A stretch of 53,382 nt of DNA from Aureimonas ureilytica (GTDB lineage Bacteria; Pseudomonadota; Alphaproteobacteria; Rhizobiales; Rhizobiaceae): contig NZ_LDQA01000027.1 of NCBI RefSeq assembly GCF_001475935.1, positions 1 to 53,382 of the forward strand, in the 5' to 3' direction. Below, in pieces: positions 1 to 9,328 of the stretch. The stretch's first letter is position 1, and each line of letters begins with the position of its first letter. The notes under the pieces are model-generated. The model made no database searches, had not been told where the DNA came from, and worked only from the letters and a program-made list of their open reading frames with translations. The position numbers and the translations under genes are program-made.

Positions 1-219
1 TAATAGGTCCTGAGCCTAGGGCTCTAGAGCCGATCATGCCCATCGCGTGGTCAGGACGCGCAACAGATGGAGCTGCCTCGCTCGTTCCGATCCCATCGTG
101 GGAGGGCCCGACCGGGTCGATCCCGAAGAGAAGCACGACAGCCAAGGAATCACACATCAGCAAGGGCAAACAGCAGATCAGGAGCGCTTGACCTCAACAC
201 GCCGTATAGAGAAGAGCCC
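1..219 (-). repeat. Dispersed repeat copy R1
   Basis: This copy is read on the minus strand. It matches R2 (18331-18528), R4 (42995-43149) and the shorter R3 (40017-40072) by eye. Shared blocks include TCCTTGGCTGTCG, GCTTCTCTTCGGGATCG and GAGCGAGGCAGCTCCATC. The end nearest base 1 carries the 12-bp palindrome GGCTCTAGAGCC, and a shortened form of that end is seen in R2. No convincing protein is encoded; the small reading frames here differ between copies. The repeat may extend past the window edge. Bases 220-335, up to the LysR gene, hold nothing I recognise. Confidence 0.75.
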
Positions 220-335
220 TACAACGAAATCCATCCCATTCCGCGCTCAGAATGCGCTCGCCCCGCGAGTTCATTCGAGCTCAATCTTCGTAGCCAAAGT
301 GTCCGATCAAACGGGGGGCGCTCCACGGCGAGAGT

Positions 336-1262
336 TTACGCCGACGCCTTCGAGCGCTGATGCAGCCTGGCAGTTGCGATGCCGGCAAGTTCGCGGATGA
401 AGAGGTCCAGGACCGACGAGGCCCGCTCGGCTTCGCGCGTCGCGATCACGAAGGGCGAGGGGATGGAGGTTTCCGGTGCCATGACCGGCACCAGTTCCCC
501 TTTGTTAACCCAAGCCTTGGCGTAGTGGTCGGGCAGGTAGCCGAGAAAGCGGCCCGACAGGACGAAGATCGCGACCGCCTCCATGTTGGAGGCCGTCGCC
601 GACACGCGGGCGCCCGGGAAGTGTTGGAGCTCCCGAAGGTTACTGTAGGGACGCACGACGAAGGGATGGGCCTCGACGTCCGCCCGCGTCAGGTCGGCCG
701 TCGCCTTGGCGCGCAACGGATGTCCGGGCGAGCGGTAGAGCGAGTGCGCCTCGGTGCGCAGCGGCGTGAAGCGAAGTCCCCGGTAGGGTTGGATCTCGGG
801 CAGGATGGCGATGTCGATGCCGCCGTTCCCAAGGTCCGCGACCAGATCCTCCGGGATCTTGATTACGATCTCGACTCGCGCCTCGGGCGCACGCTGGGTG
901 ATGGCCGCGACCACCTGATGGATCGGCAGTTCGTCGTCCGTCACGGTATTGTCGACAAGGCCGAGCCGCAACGTTCCAGTGATGCGGTGACGAAGATCCC
1001 CGACGTCGCTCTCGAAGGAGTTCAACGACAGGAACAAAGCCTTGGAGCGTTCGTAGACGACGGCGCCGCGGTCGGTCAGCTCAAAGCCGCTGCGCCCACG
1101 CCGGCAGAGACGGAAGCCGAGCCGGTCCTCCAGAGCCTTCACATGGAAGCTGACGGCCGATTGGCTGAGGCCGAGCGCCACCTGCGCGCCGAGGAAGCTT
1201 CGATGCTCCACGACCGAGCGGAAGACGGCAAGCGAGCGAAGGTCGGACTGCGCAATCTGCAT
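336..1262 (-). CDS. LysR-family transcriptional regulator
   Basis: This 308-residue protein has the standard LysR layout: an N-terminal winged helix-turn-helix (about residues 8-66, with LGLSQSAVSFHVKALEDRLG in the recognition region) and a C-terminal effector-binding domain of periplasmic-binding-protein type. Its length is usual for the family. It is divergent from the amino-acid ABC operon that begins at 1369, with 106 bp between the two starts, which is the typical arrangement for a LysR protein controlling its neighbour and itself. The inducer cannot be read from sequence; an arginine- or guanidino-type compound is suggested by the hydrolase at the end of the target operon. Confidence 0.93.
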   Translation of the reverse strand: MQIAQSDLRSLAVFRSVVEHRSFLGAQVALGLSQSAVSFHVKALEDRLGFRLCRRGRSGFELTDRGAVVYERSKALFLSLNSFESDVGDLRHRITGTLRLGLVDNTVTDDELPIHQVVAAITQRAPEARVEIVIKIPEDLVADLGNGGIDIAILPEIQPYRGLRFTPLRTEAHSLYRSPGHPLRAKATADLTRADVEAHPFVVRPYSNLRELQHFPGARVSATASNMEAVAIFVLSGRFLGYLPDHYAKAWVNKGELVPVMAPETSIPSPFVIATREAERASSVLDLFIRELAGIATARLHQRSKASA

Positions 1263-1368
1263 CGGCGATACATCAAGATCCTCGATGTGAAGGCCATACC
1301 TTTCCTATTCTTCGGGAGCAAGCGAACTGCTTTTCTGCGTTCGTTCGAAACGCCCTCCGGAGCCCAGC
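1263..1368. promoter_or_regulatory. Divergent LysR/ABC operon control region
   Basis: This 106-bp gap separates two divergent starts and must hold both promoters and any LysR operator. A GGAG Shine-Dalgarno lies 6 bp before the ATG at 1369. I could not fix a single T-N11-A operator with confidence. Confidence 0.5.
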
Positions 1369-2211
1369 ATGCGCCTCCCCCGCCTCCGCCATGCCGCCTT
1401 ATTCTCCGTCGCCATCGCTCTCCTCGGCCCGTCCCAAGCCTCCGCCGGCCTCCTGGACGAGGTGAAGGCGAAGGGGGTCCTGACTGTCGGGACCGAAGCC
1501 CGCTTCCCGCCGTTCGAGTTCGTGGAGAACGGCGAGATCGTAGGCTACTCCGCCGACATCATGCGCGAGGTCATGGCCGCCCTGCCGGGCGTCCGCTTCG
1601 AGCGGCTCGACCTGCCGTGGCAGGGCATCCTGCCGGGCTTGGCCGCCGGCCGCTTCGACTACGTGGTCACCTCCGTCACGGCGACGCGCGAGCGTGCGGC
1701 TGCCTACCACCTTTCTGTCCCCGTGGCGGACGCCACCATGGCCATCCTGAAGCGCAAGGGTGACTCCGAGATCGCCAAGCCTGAGGACATCGCTGGCAAG
1801 CCCGTCGGCTCGCAGGCGGGCTCGGCCCAGCTCGCCGCGCTCCAGACGCTGGCTGGCGAACTGGAGAAGGCCGGCACTCCGGTTTCCGGCGTCACGACCT
1901 ATGTCGACTTCAGCGAGGCCTATGCCGATCTGGCCGCCGGGCGCATCCGTGCCGTCGTCAACTCGCTTCCGAGCCTCCTAGAGGCGGCGCGCCAGCGGCC
2001 TGACGTGTTCGAGGTCGTCCAGCCGACTTTCGGGCCGAAGACCTACTTCACCTGGGCCGGGCGCAACGACGCCGAAAGCGCAGACCTGAACGCGCTGGTG
2101 GACGCCGAACTTGTCAAGCTCAACCAGTCGGGAAAGCTGCGCGAGCTCCAAAAGAAGTGGTTCGGGGCCGCCATGGATCTGCCCACCAGCTTGCCCGAGC
2201 CGGCGAGCTGA
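1369..2211 (+). CDS. Polar amino-acid ABC transporter, periplasmic binding protein
   Basis: The 280-residue protein is a solute-binding protein of the polar amino-acid (SBP_bac_3) family. A Sec signal peptide ends near residue 26 (after PSQASA). The mature part opens with the family motif VGTEARFPPFEF and continues with GYSADIMREV and LPWQGILPGLAAGRFD, which correspond to the ligand pocket region of these proteins. The ATG is preceded by a GGAG ribosome site. It heads an operon with two permeases, an ATPase and a ureohydrolase. The ligand is inferred to be arginine, agmatine or another guanidino compound because of that hydrolase; this is not proved by the sequence. Confidence 0.92.
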   Translation: MRLPRLRHAALFSVAIALLGPSQASAGLLDEVKAKGVLTVGTEARFPPFEFVENGEIVGYSADIMREVMAALPGVRFERLDLPWQGILPGLAAGRFDYVVTSVTATRERAAAYHLSVPVADATMAILKRKGDSEIAKPEDIAGKPVGSQAGSAQLAALQTLAGELEKAGTPVSGVTTYVDFSEAYADLAAGRIRAVVNSLPSLLEAARQRPDVFEVVQPTFGPKTYFTWAGRNDAESADLNALVDAELVKLNQSGKLRELQKKWFGAAMDLPTSLPEPAS

Positions 2212-2236
2212 GGGGTCCGTCCCAGGTGAACCAGGC

Positions 2237-2890
2237 ATGATCGCGTTCCTGCAAGACCACGGGCCGGCCCTCTTGGACGGCTTGGCGACGACGATCCTCG
2301 TCAGCAGCGGCGCGCTCCTTCTCGGTGCGCCGCTGGGCCTCGTGATCGCGGCCTGCACCCTGTCGCCCCGTCATCTGTCGACGGGAGCGGCAGGCCTCTA
2401 CCGATCCTTTTGGCGTGGCACACCGATCCTCGTTCAGCTTCTCGTCGTTTTCTACCTCCTGCCGATGGCCGGGCTTACGATCCCGCCCGCCCTGGCGGCG
2501 ACCCTTGCCCTCGCGCTGAACACGGCGGCGTTCCAGTCCGAGATTTACCGCGCTGGTCTCCTCGCCGTGCCGCGGGGACAGATCGAGGCGGCACGACTCT
2601 TGGGCATCGGCCGCAGGGCCGCCTTCCTGCGCATTGAGGCGCCGCAGGCCGTTCGCCTGATGTTGCCCGCGCTCGTCGGCGAGATGCTGGCGCTGGTGAA
2701 GAACTCGTCGCTGGTCTCGGTCATCGCGGTGACGGAGATCACCCGGCGGGCGCAGCAGATCGCCTCGGCCACTTTCCGGCCGCTCGAGGCCTATGGTGCG
2801 GCGCTGATCCTCTACCTCGCCATTGCTGCCGTCCTGGCGGGAATCGGCCTCTGGCTCGAACGGCGGTTGGCTTCGGGAGGGCGGGCATGA
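2237..2890 (+). CDS. Polar amino-acid ABC transporter permease 1
   Basis: This 217-residue inner-membrane protein belongs to the HisM/GlnP-type permease family. It has several hydrophobic segments and the cytoplasmic EAA loop (GQIEAARLLGIGRRAAFLRI) that docks on the ATPase. An upstream in-frame ATG at 2111 lies inside the binding-protein gene; the start at 2237 is preferred because it follows that gene and gives the usual N-terminus (MIAFLQDHGPALLDGL). Its stop overlaps the next start by 4 bp (ATGA), so the two permeases are probably translationally coupled and form a heterodimer. Confidence 0.92.
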   Translation: MIAFLQDHGPALLDGLATTILVSSGALLLGAPLGLVIAACTLSPRHLSTGAAGLYRSFWRGTPILVQLLVVFYLLPMAGLTIPPALAATLALALNTAAFQSEIYRAGLLAVPRGQIEAARLLGIGRRAAFLRIEAPQAVRLMLPALVGEMLALVKNSSLVSVIAVTEITRRAQQIASATFRPLEAYGAALILYLAIAAVLAGIGLWLERRLASGGRA

Positions 2891-3552
2891 CTGGCTGGCT
2901 CACCCCTGCGGAGCTTACGCTCTTCGCGCAGGCCTTCGCGACGACGCTCGCCATCTCTGCGGCGGGCATCCTTCTCGCCGTTTTTCTGGCCATGCCGTTG
3001 GCCGTCGCCCTGCGAAGCCGCTCGGCCTTCCTGCGCTGCCCGGCGCGCCTCTACACCGAGTTCATGCGTGGCGCGCCGCTCGTGATCCTCCTGTTTCTCC
3101 TGTACTACGGCGGGCCCTCGGTCGGCCTGCTCCTGCCCGCCACGACCATTGGCGTCGTCGGGCTCGGATTCTACGGCGCCGCCTACTTCGCCGAGATCTT
3201 CCGGGCGGGGCTGGGCAGCGTGCCATGGGGCGAAGTCGAGGCTGCACGCCTCCTAGGCCTCAGTCGCTCGCAATGTTTCCTAAGCATTGAGGCACCCCAG
3301 GCGGCGCGGCTCTGCATCCCCCCGGCGACCGGACAGGTGATCGCGCTCGTCAAGGAATCGGCGGTGCTCTCGATCATCACCATCAGTGAGCTGACCAAGG
3401 TCGCTGGCGAGATCAGCAACATGAGCTTCGCCGTCGTCACCCCCTACCTCACCGCCGCGCTGCTCTACTGGGCACTGGTGGAACTTGTCGCCCGCCTTGG
3501 CTTGCGTGCCGAGCGCGCCCTGCGCACAACGGAGACCCGGACCCATGCTTGA
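2887..3552 (+). CDS. Polar amino-acid ABC transporter permease 2
   Basis: This is the second permease, 221 residues, of the same HisM/GlnP family. The EAA loop ([20 protein letters not shown]) and the following membrane segments are present. It starts within the stop of permease 1 (ATGA), and the ATPase start at 3545 lies 8 bp before its own stop. The close packing indicates one transcript and a heteromeric channel rather than two systems. Confidence 0.92.
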   Translation: MTGWLTPAELTLFAQAFATTLAISAAGILLAVFLAMPLAVALRSRSAFLRCPARLYTEFMRGAPLVILLFLLYYGGPSVGLLLPATTIGVVGLGFYGAAYFAEIFRAGLGSVPWGEVEAARLLGLSRSQCFLSIEAPQAARLCIPPATGQVIALVKESAVLSIITISELTKVAGEISNMSFAVVTPYLTAALLYWALVELVARLGLRAERALRTTETRTHA

Positions 3553-4321
3553 TCCCGTGATCCGCGTGCGTGGACTGACCAAGCGTTACGGCACCCGCAC
3601 CGTCCTCGATCGGGTCGATCTCGAAGTCGCCGCCGGGGACGTGACGTGCATCATCGGCCCGTCTGGCTCGGGCAAGTCGACGCTCCTGCGGTCGATCGCC
3701 TTCCTGGAGACCTACGACGAGGGCGACGCGCTCGTTTTCGGCAAGCTGATGGGCTGGCGCGAGACGCCGCTAGGGCGCGAGCTGGCGGGCGAGCGGGAAC
3801 TCGCCGAGGCACGCGCGCCGCTCGGCATGGTGTTTCAGCATTTCCACCTTTGGCCTCATCTGAGCGTCCTCGACAACGTCACGCTTGCCCTCCGCCTCGT
3901 CGGCAGGATGGGGCGCCGGGAGGCCGAGACGGCCGGCCTCGCCATGCTGGAGAAGGTCGGGCTGGCATCGCATGCGCGCCATCGTCCCGAGCAACTGTCG
4001 GGCGGCCAGAAGCAGCGTGTGGCCATCGCCCGGGCCCTCGCGGCCAAGCCCCGTGTCATGCTCTTCGACGAGCCGACATCGGCGCTCGACCCCGAGCTTG
4101 TCGGCGAGGTGCTGGGCGTCATGAAGACGCTCGCCGCCGAAGGGATGACGATGCTGATCGTCACGCACGAAATGGGCTTCGCGGCCCATGCCGCAAGCCG
4201 CGTCGTGTTCATGGACGGCGGACGGATCGTCGAGGAGGGGCCGCCTAAGCCTCTCTTCGCCGAACCTTCGAGCCCGCGCCTCGCACAGTTTCTGCAAACC
4301 TGGCGCGAGCGCGCCCTATGA
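3545..4321 (+). CDS. Polar amino-acid ABC transporter ATPase
   Basis: This 258-residue cytoplasmic ATPase is of the GlnQ/HisP type. Walker A is GPSGSGKST, the signature is LSGGQKQRV, Walker B leads into [12 protein letters not shown], and the H-loop is IVTHEMGF. The ATG at 3545 is preferred to the in-frame one at 3485, which lies well inside the permease gene, because it gives the normal N-terminus ([16 protein letters not shown]). It energises the importer encoded by the three genes upstream and overlaps permease 2 by 8 bp. Confidence 0.94.
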   Translation: MLDPVIRVRGLTKRYGTRTVLDRVDLEVAAGDVTCIIGPSGSGKSTLLRSIAFLETYDEGDALVFGKLMGWRETPLGRELAGERELAEARAPLGMVFQHFHLWPHLSVLDNVTLALRLVGRMGRREAETAGLAMLEKVGLASHARHRPEQLSGGQKQRVAIARALAAKPRVMLFDEPTSALDPELVGEVLGVMKTLAAEGMTMLIVTHEMGFAAHAASRVVFMDGGRIVEEGPPKPLFAEPSSPRLAQFLQTWRERAL

Positions 4322-4338
4322 TCCCGGAAGGACCGACG

Positions 4339-5301
4339 ATGAGCGCACACGGATACGACAAGGGCCGCCTGAACCTTCCCTTCGTCGGCATCTCGACCTT
4401 CGCCAAGAGCCCCTATGTCGAGGACTGGAGCCGAATCGACGCTGACGTCGCGATCCTTGGCGCGCCCTACGACTTCGGCACGCAATGGCGCGCGGGTGCC
4501 CGCTTCGGACCACGCTCGATCCGCGAGGCGTCCACGCTCTTCTCCTTCGGCCATGCGGGCGCCTACGACCACGAGGACGACGTCACCTATCTCGACGGCG
4601 TCCGGATCGTCGATATCGGGGACGCCGACATCGTGCACACGGACACGATCGCCAGCCATGCCGCGATCGAGACGGGCGTACGTGCCATCCTGGCCTCGGG
4701 CGCGATGCCCGTGGTGCTTGGCGGCGACCACTCGGTCAACATTCCCTGTATTGCGGCGTTCGAGGACCAGGAGCCGATCCACCTCGTGCAGCTCGACGCC
4801 CATCTCGACTTCGTCGACGAGCGGCACGGGGTGCGCCTTGGCCACGGCAGCCCGATGCGACGTGCCGCCGAGCGTCCATGGGTGACCGGCCTGACGCAGC
4901 TCGGCATCCGCAACGTCTCGTCCACCGCCAAGGAAGGCTACGAGGCGGCCAGGGCGATGGGCTCGGACATCCTGTCGGTGCGCCAGATCCGCAAACTCGG
5001 CGTCGATGCCGTCGCTGAGCGCATCCCGGCGGGCAAGCGGTACTACCTGTCTATCGACATCGACGGCTTCGATCCGTCCATCGCGCCCGGGACGGGAACG
5101 CCGAGCCACGGCGGCTTCACCTACTACGAGGGCTTGGAGTTGATCGCGGCGCTCGCCAAGCGCGGCGAGATCGTCGGCATTGACCTCGTTGAGGTCGCGC
5201 CGGACTACGACCACTCCGGCTCTACCGCCATCCTAGCATCTCAGATCCTGCTGAACGCGATTGGTCGCATTTGTCACCGGCGGAACGCCCTTCGAGGCTG
5301 A
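4339..5301 (+). CDS. Agmatinase/guanidinobutyrase-family ureohydrolase
   Basis: This 320-residue ureohydrolase has the binuclear manganese motifs of the arginase/agmatinase family: GGDHSVN, QLDAHLDF and SIDIDGFDP. Such enzymes release urea from a guanidino substrate; which one (agmatine, 4-guanidinobutyrate or a related acid) cannot be decided by reading. An ATG at 4318 overlaps the ATPase stop, but the ATG at 4339 has a GGAAGGA ribosome site at good spacing and is chosen. The gene closes the ABC operon, so the imported compound is probably its substrate. The gene looks intact although an IS3 relic starts 94 bp downstream. Confidence 0.9.
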   Translation: MSAHGYDKGRLNLPFVGISTFAKSPYVEDWSRIDADVAILGAPYDFGTQWRAGARFGPRSIREASTLFSFGHAGAYDHEDDVTYLDGVRIVDIGDADIVHTDTIASHAAIETGVRAILASGAMPVVLGGDHSVNIPCIAAFEDQEPIHLVQLDAHLDFVDERHGVRLGHGSPMRRAAERPWVTGLTQLGIRNVSSTAKEGYEAARAMGSDILSVRQIRKLGVDAVAERIPAGKRYYLSIDIDGFDPSIAPGTGTPSHGGFTYYEGLELIAALAKRGEIVGIDLVEVAPDYDHSGSTAILASQILLNAIGRICHRRNALRG

Positions 5302-5464
5302 TACTAGATCAACGGCAGCAACTACTTCCTCCAAACCCCTGCGCAAAGCGGACGTCCGGCAAGCCACTACTCGATCCCGAGGGGAGCCTGGTCCTGACCC
5401 GTGAAACTGGTCCGGACGGCGTGAGAATTTTCGGGCACGATTTTTCGGTGAGAGGAGAGAGCCG

Positions 5465-6409
5465 ATGCCCAAGAAGCGGTTCACGAACGAGCAGATTGCC
5501 TTTGCCCTGCGGCAGCCGGAGAACGGCACGCTGGTGGCGGAGATCTGCCGCAGTTCGAGCGAAGACCGATCGATCCTGTGAATCGATCGGCGCGAGAACG
5601 GGGGTCGCCGAAGCGACCTTCTATCGCTGGAAGAAGGTCTATGCCGGGATGGGCGTGTCGGAGATCCGGCGCCTGAAGCAGCTCGAGGAGGAGAACGCCA
5701 AGCTGAAGCGTTTGGTCGCGGATCTCAGCCTGGACAAGACGATGCTGCAGGATGCCCTGCGAAAAAATGGTGAAGCCCGTTCGACGCCGCGAGGCAAGTC
5801 CGGCACTTCCAGGCGGCCTATGCCGTATCGGAGCGCCGGGCCTATCAGGCCAGCGGCTTTGGACGGGCTTCCCATCGCTACAAGTCGCGCCGCGATCCGG
5901 CACCAGCGCTGCGCATGCGGTTGAAGGATCTGGCCGCGAGCCGGGTCCGCTATGGATATCGACGCCAGCACATCCTGCTCCAGCGCGAGGGCTGGGTGAT
6001 CAACCACAAGCGCGTGTACCGGCTCTACAGCGAGGAAGGGCTGTGGATCCGCACGCGAAGCCCGAAGCGCCGGCGGTCCTCGCGGTACCGGGTGGGCCGG
6101 GCCACGGCGGAGCATGCCAACGAGGTCTGGTCGATGGACTTCGTGTCGGACCGGCTGTTCGACGATCGGCCGTTCCGAATCCTGACCATCCTCGACTGCC
6201 ATACGAGAGAGGCTCTCGCGACCTGTGCGAGGACGAACTTCCGGGCGTATCAAGTCGCCGAGGAGCTCGACCGGCTCGTTGCCCTTCGCGGCAAGCCGGC
6301 GAGCATTCGGGTGGACAACGGCCCGGAGTTCGCCGGTCGGATGCTCGATCAGTGGGCCTACCTGAACAAGGTCGAGCTGGACTTCTCAAGGCCGGGAAAG
6401 CCTACGGAC
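5465..6409 (+). pseudogene. IS3-family transposase OrfA/OrfB, 5' part, disrupted
   Basis: OrfA starts at 5465 behind a GAGGAGAG ribosome site (MPKKRFTNEQIAFALRQ). It is broken by a palindromic insert at 5553-5599 that puts a stop at 5579-5581, then resumes in another frame as GVAEATFYRWKKVYAGMG with the leucine-rich segment. OrfB has a one-base gain near 5797 and then reads through the DDE core: WSMDFVSD and VDNGPEF carry the two aspartates. The frame ends at PGKPTD where the IS110-type element is inserted. The catalytic glutamate is on the other side, at 7552-7753. Confidence 0.85.
5553..5599. repeat. Palindromic insert in IS3 orfA
   Basis: A perfect 9-bp inverted repeat, CCGATCGAT and ATCGATCGG, with a 7-base loop, sits at 5566-5590. 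It is flanked by partly complementary GTTCGAGCG and CGCGAGAAC, giving about 47 bp of hairpin-forming DNA. It separates orfA codons that are normally contiguous (EICR then TGVAEATFYRW) and introduces a stop and a frameshift, so it looks like an insertion rather than part of the original gene. Confidence 0.65.
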
Positions 6410-6410
6410 A

Positions 6411-7553
6411 CGGATGTTGTTGGAAAGCCCCTTTATGATGGTGCCGGCGCTTTCTCCTCCCTCGCTTCCCTCGCGGCGTGTCGGGTCCGCCATCGGGATG
6501 TGAGGTCAGCGTACGCCATCTCCGCTGCCTCGACCGGCGCCCGCTCCGCGGCTCGCTTCTCCGGGACATTGTAGTCGTAGGCTGCCCCGCGCTTGGCGTG
6601 CTCAGCTGGCAGTCCGGCCTTCAGTTCGATGTTGCGGAACTTGCGGGCCAGAAGGGCCGGTCGCACCCAGATGTAGTCTTCGTTCTTCGTCAGCATGTGC
6701 CAGATGATCATTGCCAGCTTGCGGGCGGTCGCGACAGCCGCGATCGGCTTGCCCCGTTTGGCCGCGATCCGCTGGAAGAAGGCGCGCAAGGGGCCGGGCA
6801 AGCTCTGCGCCGCGATCCACTTGCGTCCGCTGATCCCGGTCAGGTTCCCGTGCGGGCATGGCGGGACGAGATGCGCGTGCAGGATCGACTGGATGAGGTT
6901 CTTGAGCCGGACCCGCTGGTGCACAAGCTGGGTCCGGCGAGCGATCTGCCGTCTCACGGCAAGGGTCGGCTCGTCCGGAACCCACACCTGCGGCAGGAAG
7001 CCGGTGGCGTAAAGCTTGGCCAGCACGGCCGCATCGATCGCGTCGGTCTTGATCTTGGCGTGCGCGATCAGCCTGACCTGCTTGGGATTGGCGATGACGA
7101 CGCGGCCACATGAGGCGCCAGCACCTCGACGGCGGCAGCGGCGTTGCCTGTCGCCTCGACGAGGACGTGATCGTCCTTGGCAAGAGCGGTTCGCGCGAAC
7201 GCCTCGAGGCTGTCGCGCAGCATGGGAATGCGGCCGAGCTTCACCAACTTGCCGTCGAGCAGCGCCACGGCCTCGGCCGCCACCCGGTGGATATCCATGC
7301 CGACGATCCGCATGTCCTCCTCCTGGTCTGTGACATCAGGGGAGCCGGCGGGCGACACGACAGTTACGGATCTGCGCTTGCAGCGCATCCGGGCTAGTCG
7401 CAGGGGCGGCCAGATAACGACTTCGAGCTCGCAGCTCATGTCAGTGCGACGGCCTGCCCGCACTCTTCGTGCTCCCGGTGCCCCGTGGCCCGGATCGGAG
7501 AAAGCTATCCGCTCCATCCCATCTCGGGAACAGGGAACCGGCGCCATCATGCC
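6411..7553 (-). mobile_element. IS110-family (IS1111-like) element remnant
   Basis: About 1.14 kb interrupts IS3 orfB between PGKPTD and NAFIESFN. Near-perfect inverted repeats, ATGATGGTGCCGG at 6435-6447 and CCGGCGCCATCAT at 7538-7550 (12 of 13 complementary), lie slightly inside the junctions; subterminal repeats are typical of the IS1111 branch of IS110. The transposase gene runs on the minus strand. Non-coding DNA at 7314-7537 lies upstream of it, where these elements often keep their guide or regulatory region. The exact junction bases are uncertain by a few nucleotides. Confidence 0.75.
6433..7313 (-). pseudogene. IS110-family transposase, frameshifted and internally deleted
   Basis: The N-terminal DEDD nuclease part begins MRIVGMDIHRVAAE, with the acidic residues in VGMDIH and LVEATGN. 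A one-base loss near 7102 breaks the frame; the next frame resumes with ANPKQVRLIAHAKIKTDAID, holding the later aspartates. After SILHAHLVPP the central part of the Tnp20 domain is missing and the sequence jumps to SLPGPLRAFFQRI and AAVATARKLAMIIWHMLT, the usual C-terminal end. Intact relatives are about 340-400 residues, so over 100 residues are lost. Confidence 0.8.
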
Positions 7554-7753
7554 GGAATGCCTTCATCGAGAGCTTCAACGGCAAGTTCCGAGCCGAGTGC
7601 CTGAACCAGCACTGGTTCATGAGCCTTGACGACGCGGAGGCCAAGATGGAGGCTTGGCGTAGAGACACCAACGAAGTCCGCCCTCACAGCGCGATCGGTC
7701 ACAAGACCCCGATCGAGCTGATGAAACGCTCGGACGGCAGCCCGCCCGCCTGA
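7552..7753 (+). pseudogene. IS3-family OrfB, 3' part
   Basis: This fragment completes the interrupted orfB. It reads NAFIESFNGKFRAECLNQHW, which contains the glutamate of the DDE triad in FIESFN, and ends with RPHSAIGHKTPIELM and a normal stop. It joins in frame to PGKPTD at about 6410 once the IS110-type element is removed. Confidence 0.85.
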
Positions 7754-7835
7754 GCAAATCACCCCGGAAATCTTCCAGCCGGGCGGTCCAAAGTCGGGGG
7801 CACGTCACAGCCCATCCATGCGGAGTCCATACCCG

Positions 7836-8564
7836 TCAGTGCACGTGACGAAGAAATTCGCGCAGCCTTGGGTTCTGAGGGGTAGAGATGAGTTCAGCAG
7901 GAGGGCCGTCCACCGTGATTTTGCCGCCCTCCATGAAGATCAGCCGTGTCCCGACCTGACGGGCGAAGCCGATTTCATGCGTGACGACGATCATCGTCAT
8001 CCCCTCTTCGGCCAAGGATTGCATGACGTACAACACCTCCTGGCGCAGTTCGGGATCGAGCGCCGAGGTGGGCTCGTCGAAAAGCATCAGCTTGGGACGC
8101 ACGGCGAGCGCCCGGGCGATGGCGACGCGCTGCTGCTGGCCACCCGACAGCTCGCCGGGATAGTGGCCGGCGCGCTCGGCGAGGCCGACCTTGGCGAGCA
8201 GTTCGCGGGCTTCCTCCTCGGCCTGCCGCTTCGGCGTGCCGCGCACGTGGCGGGCGCCGAAGGCGACGTTCTCCAGCGCTGTCATCTGCGGAAAAAGATT
8301 GAACTGTTGGAACACCATACCCGCTTCCTGGCGGATGAGGCGCACGGTTTTGGAACCGCCCTTCACGCTGTGCCCGTCGACCATGAGGTCGCCGCCATCG
8401 ATTTCCTCCAGCGCATTGATGCAGCGCAGGAGCGTCGATTTGCCGGAGCCGGAAGGGCCGATCAGCACCAGCTTCTCGCCGACGGGGATGGAAAGGTCGA
8501 CGTTGTCGAGGATGGTGACGGTGCCGAACCGCTTGGTGACACCTTTGAATTCTACGATGCTCAC
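7836..8564 (-). CDS. glnQ: Glutamine-type ABC transporter ATPase
   Basis: This 242-residue ATPase belongs to the GlnQ/HisP group: Walker [10 protein letters not shown], signature LSGGQQQRV, Walker [15 protein letters not shown] and H-loop VVTHEIGF. The open frame extends far upstream, but a GTG at 8564 gives the normal N-terminus ([14 protein letters not shown]) and overlaps the permease stop by 4 bp (GTGA), so it is taken as the start. It energises the glutamine importer with the permease and binding protein upstream. The symbol follows family and context; substrate specificity is inferred. Confidence 0.92.
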   Translation of the reverse strand: MSIVEFKGVTKRFGTVTILDNVDLSIPVGEKLVLIGPSGSGKSTLLRCINALEEIDGGDLMVDGHSVKGGSKTVRLIRQEAGMVFQQFNLFPQMTALENVAFGARHVRGTPKRQAEEEARELLAKVGLAERAGHYPGELSGGQQQRVAIARALAVRPKLMLFDEPTSALDPELRQEVLYVMQSLAEEGMTMIVVTHEIGFARQVGTRLIFMEGGKITVDGPPAELISTPQNPRLREFLRHVH

Positions 8565-9217
8565 AGGATCCGCATCCTCTTTTCGGTGGTACGCAGGACG
8601 AGCGACAGAACCGCCGTCATCGCGAGATAGATGATCGCGACCGCCGACCAGATTTCCACCGCGCGGAAGTTCGAGGCCATGATCTCCTGCCCGGAGCGGG
8701 TCAGTTCGCCCACGCCGATGACGATGAACAACGAAGTGTCCTTCAGGCTCACGATGCACTGGTTGCCGAGGGCCGGGGTCATGCGGCGGAAAGCGAGCGG
8801 GCCGATGACGTAGGCCAGCACCTTCCAGAACGGCAGACCCAAGGCCAGACCGGCCTCCCTCAGGCCCTTGTGGACCGACAGGAAGGCCCCGCGCACGATC
8901 TCGGCGATGTAGGCGCTGGAATTGATGACAATGGAGATGATCGCGGCCGAGAGCGGGTCGATCCGCACATCCGCCAGAAGGGGAAGTGCGAAATAGATGA
9001 ACATGACCTGCACGATGATGGGCGTGCCGCGGATGAGCTCGACGTAGATGAAACACAGCCAATTGAAGACGGGATGGCCGTAGGCGCGGACGAGACCGAC
9101 GAGTGTGCCAATCGCCATGCCGCCGACAAGACCGACAAGGGCGATGAATATCGTCAGGCGCGCGCCCTTCAAAAGTTCCGGCAGGGCTTGCCAGATGACA
9201 GACCAGTCAAAATCCAT
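8561..9217 (-). CDS. glnP: Glutamine-type ABC transporter permease
   Basis: This 218-residue inner-membrane permease has the characteristic GlnP/HisM pattern, including the segment [20 protein letters not shown] and the EAA loop ([20 protein letters not shown]). The start at 9217 gives [16 protein letters not shown], the usual N-terminus; an in-frame GTG at 9250 would add 11 unlikely residues. It is a single permease, so the channel is probably a homodimer. It is coupled to the ATPase gene by a GTGA overlap and separated from the binding-protein gene by 222 bp of hairpin-rich DNA. Confidence 0.92.
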   Translation of the reverse strand: MDFDWSVIWQALPELLKGARLTIFIALVGLVGGMAIGTLVGLVRAYGHPVFNWLCFIYVELIRGTPIIVQVMFIYFALPLLADVRIDPLSAAIISIVINSSAYIAEIVRGAFLSVHKGLREAGLALGLPFWKVLAYVIGPLAFRRMTPALGNQCIVSLKDTSLFIVIGVGELTRSGQEIMASNFRAVEIWSAVAIIYLAMTAVLSLVLRTTEKRMRIL

Positions 9218-9328
9218 AGGACGCAGATCCCTGCGAGGAGGACGGAACACGTCCTGCCGATAAGACGGAAAGGGAGCGGAGAGGCCGGCGGCGGGCTACG
9301 GGCCGCCGGGCGTTACCGCGACGACGAT

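Larger units (their letters stand above)
5395..7807 (+). mobile_element. Inactivated IS3-family element, split by an IS110-family insertion
   Basis: The two halves of one IS3-type element flank a second element. The left half (5395 to about 6410) carries orfA and most of orfB; the right half (about 7553-7807) carries the end of orfB. The ends begin with TGAC at 5395 and finish with GTCA at 7807, with related but imperfect terminal sequences, as in the IS407-like branch. It lies between the ureohydrolase operon and the glutamine transporter. Several independent lesions show it is dead. Bases 5302-5394 before it hold no recognisable gene. Confidence 0.8.
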
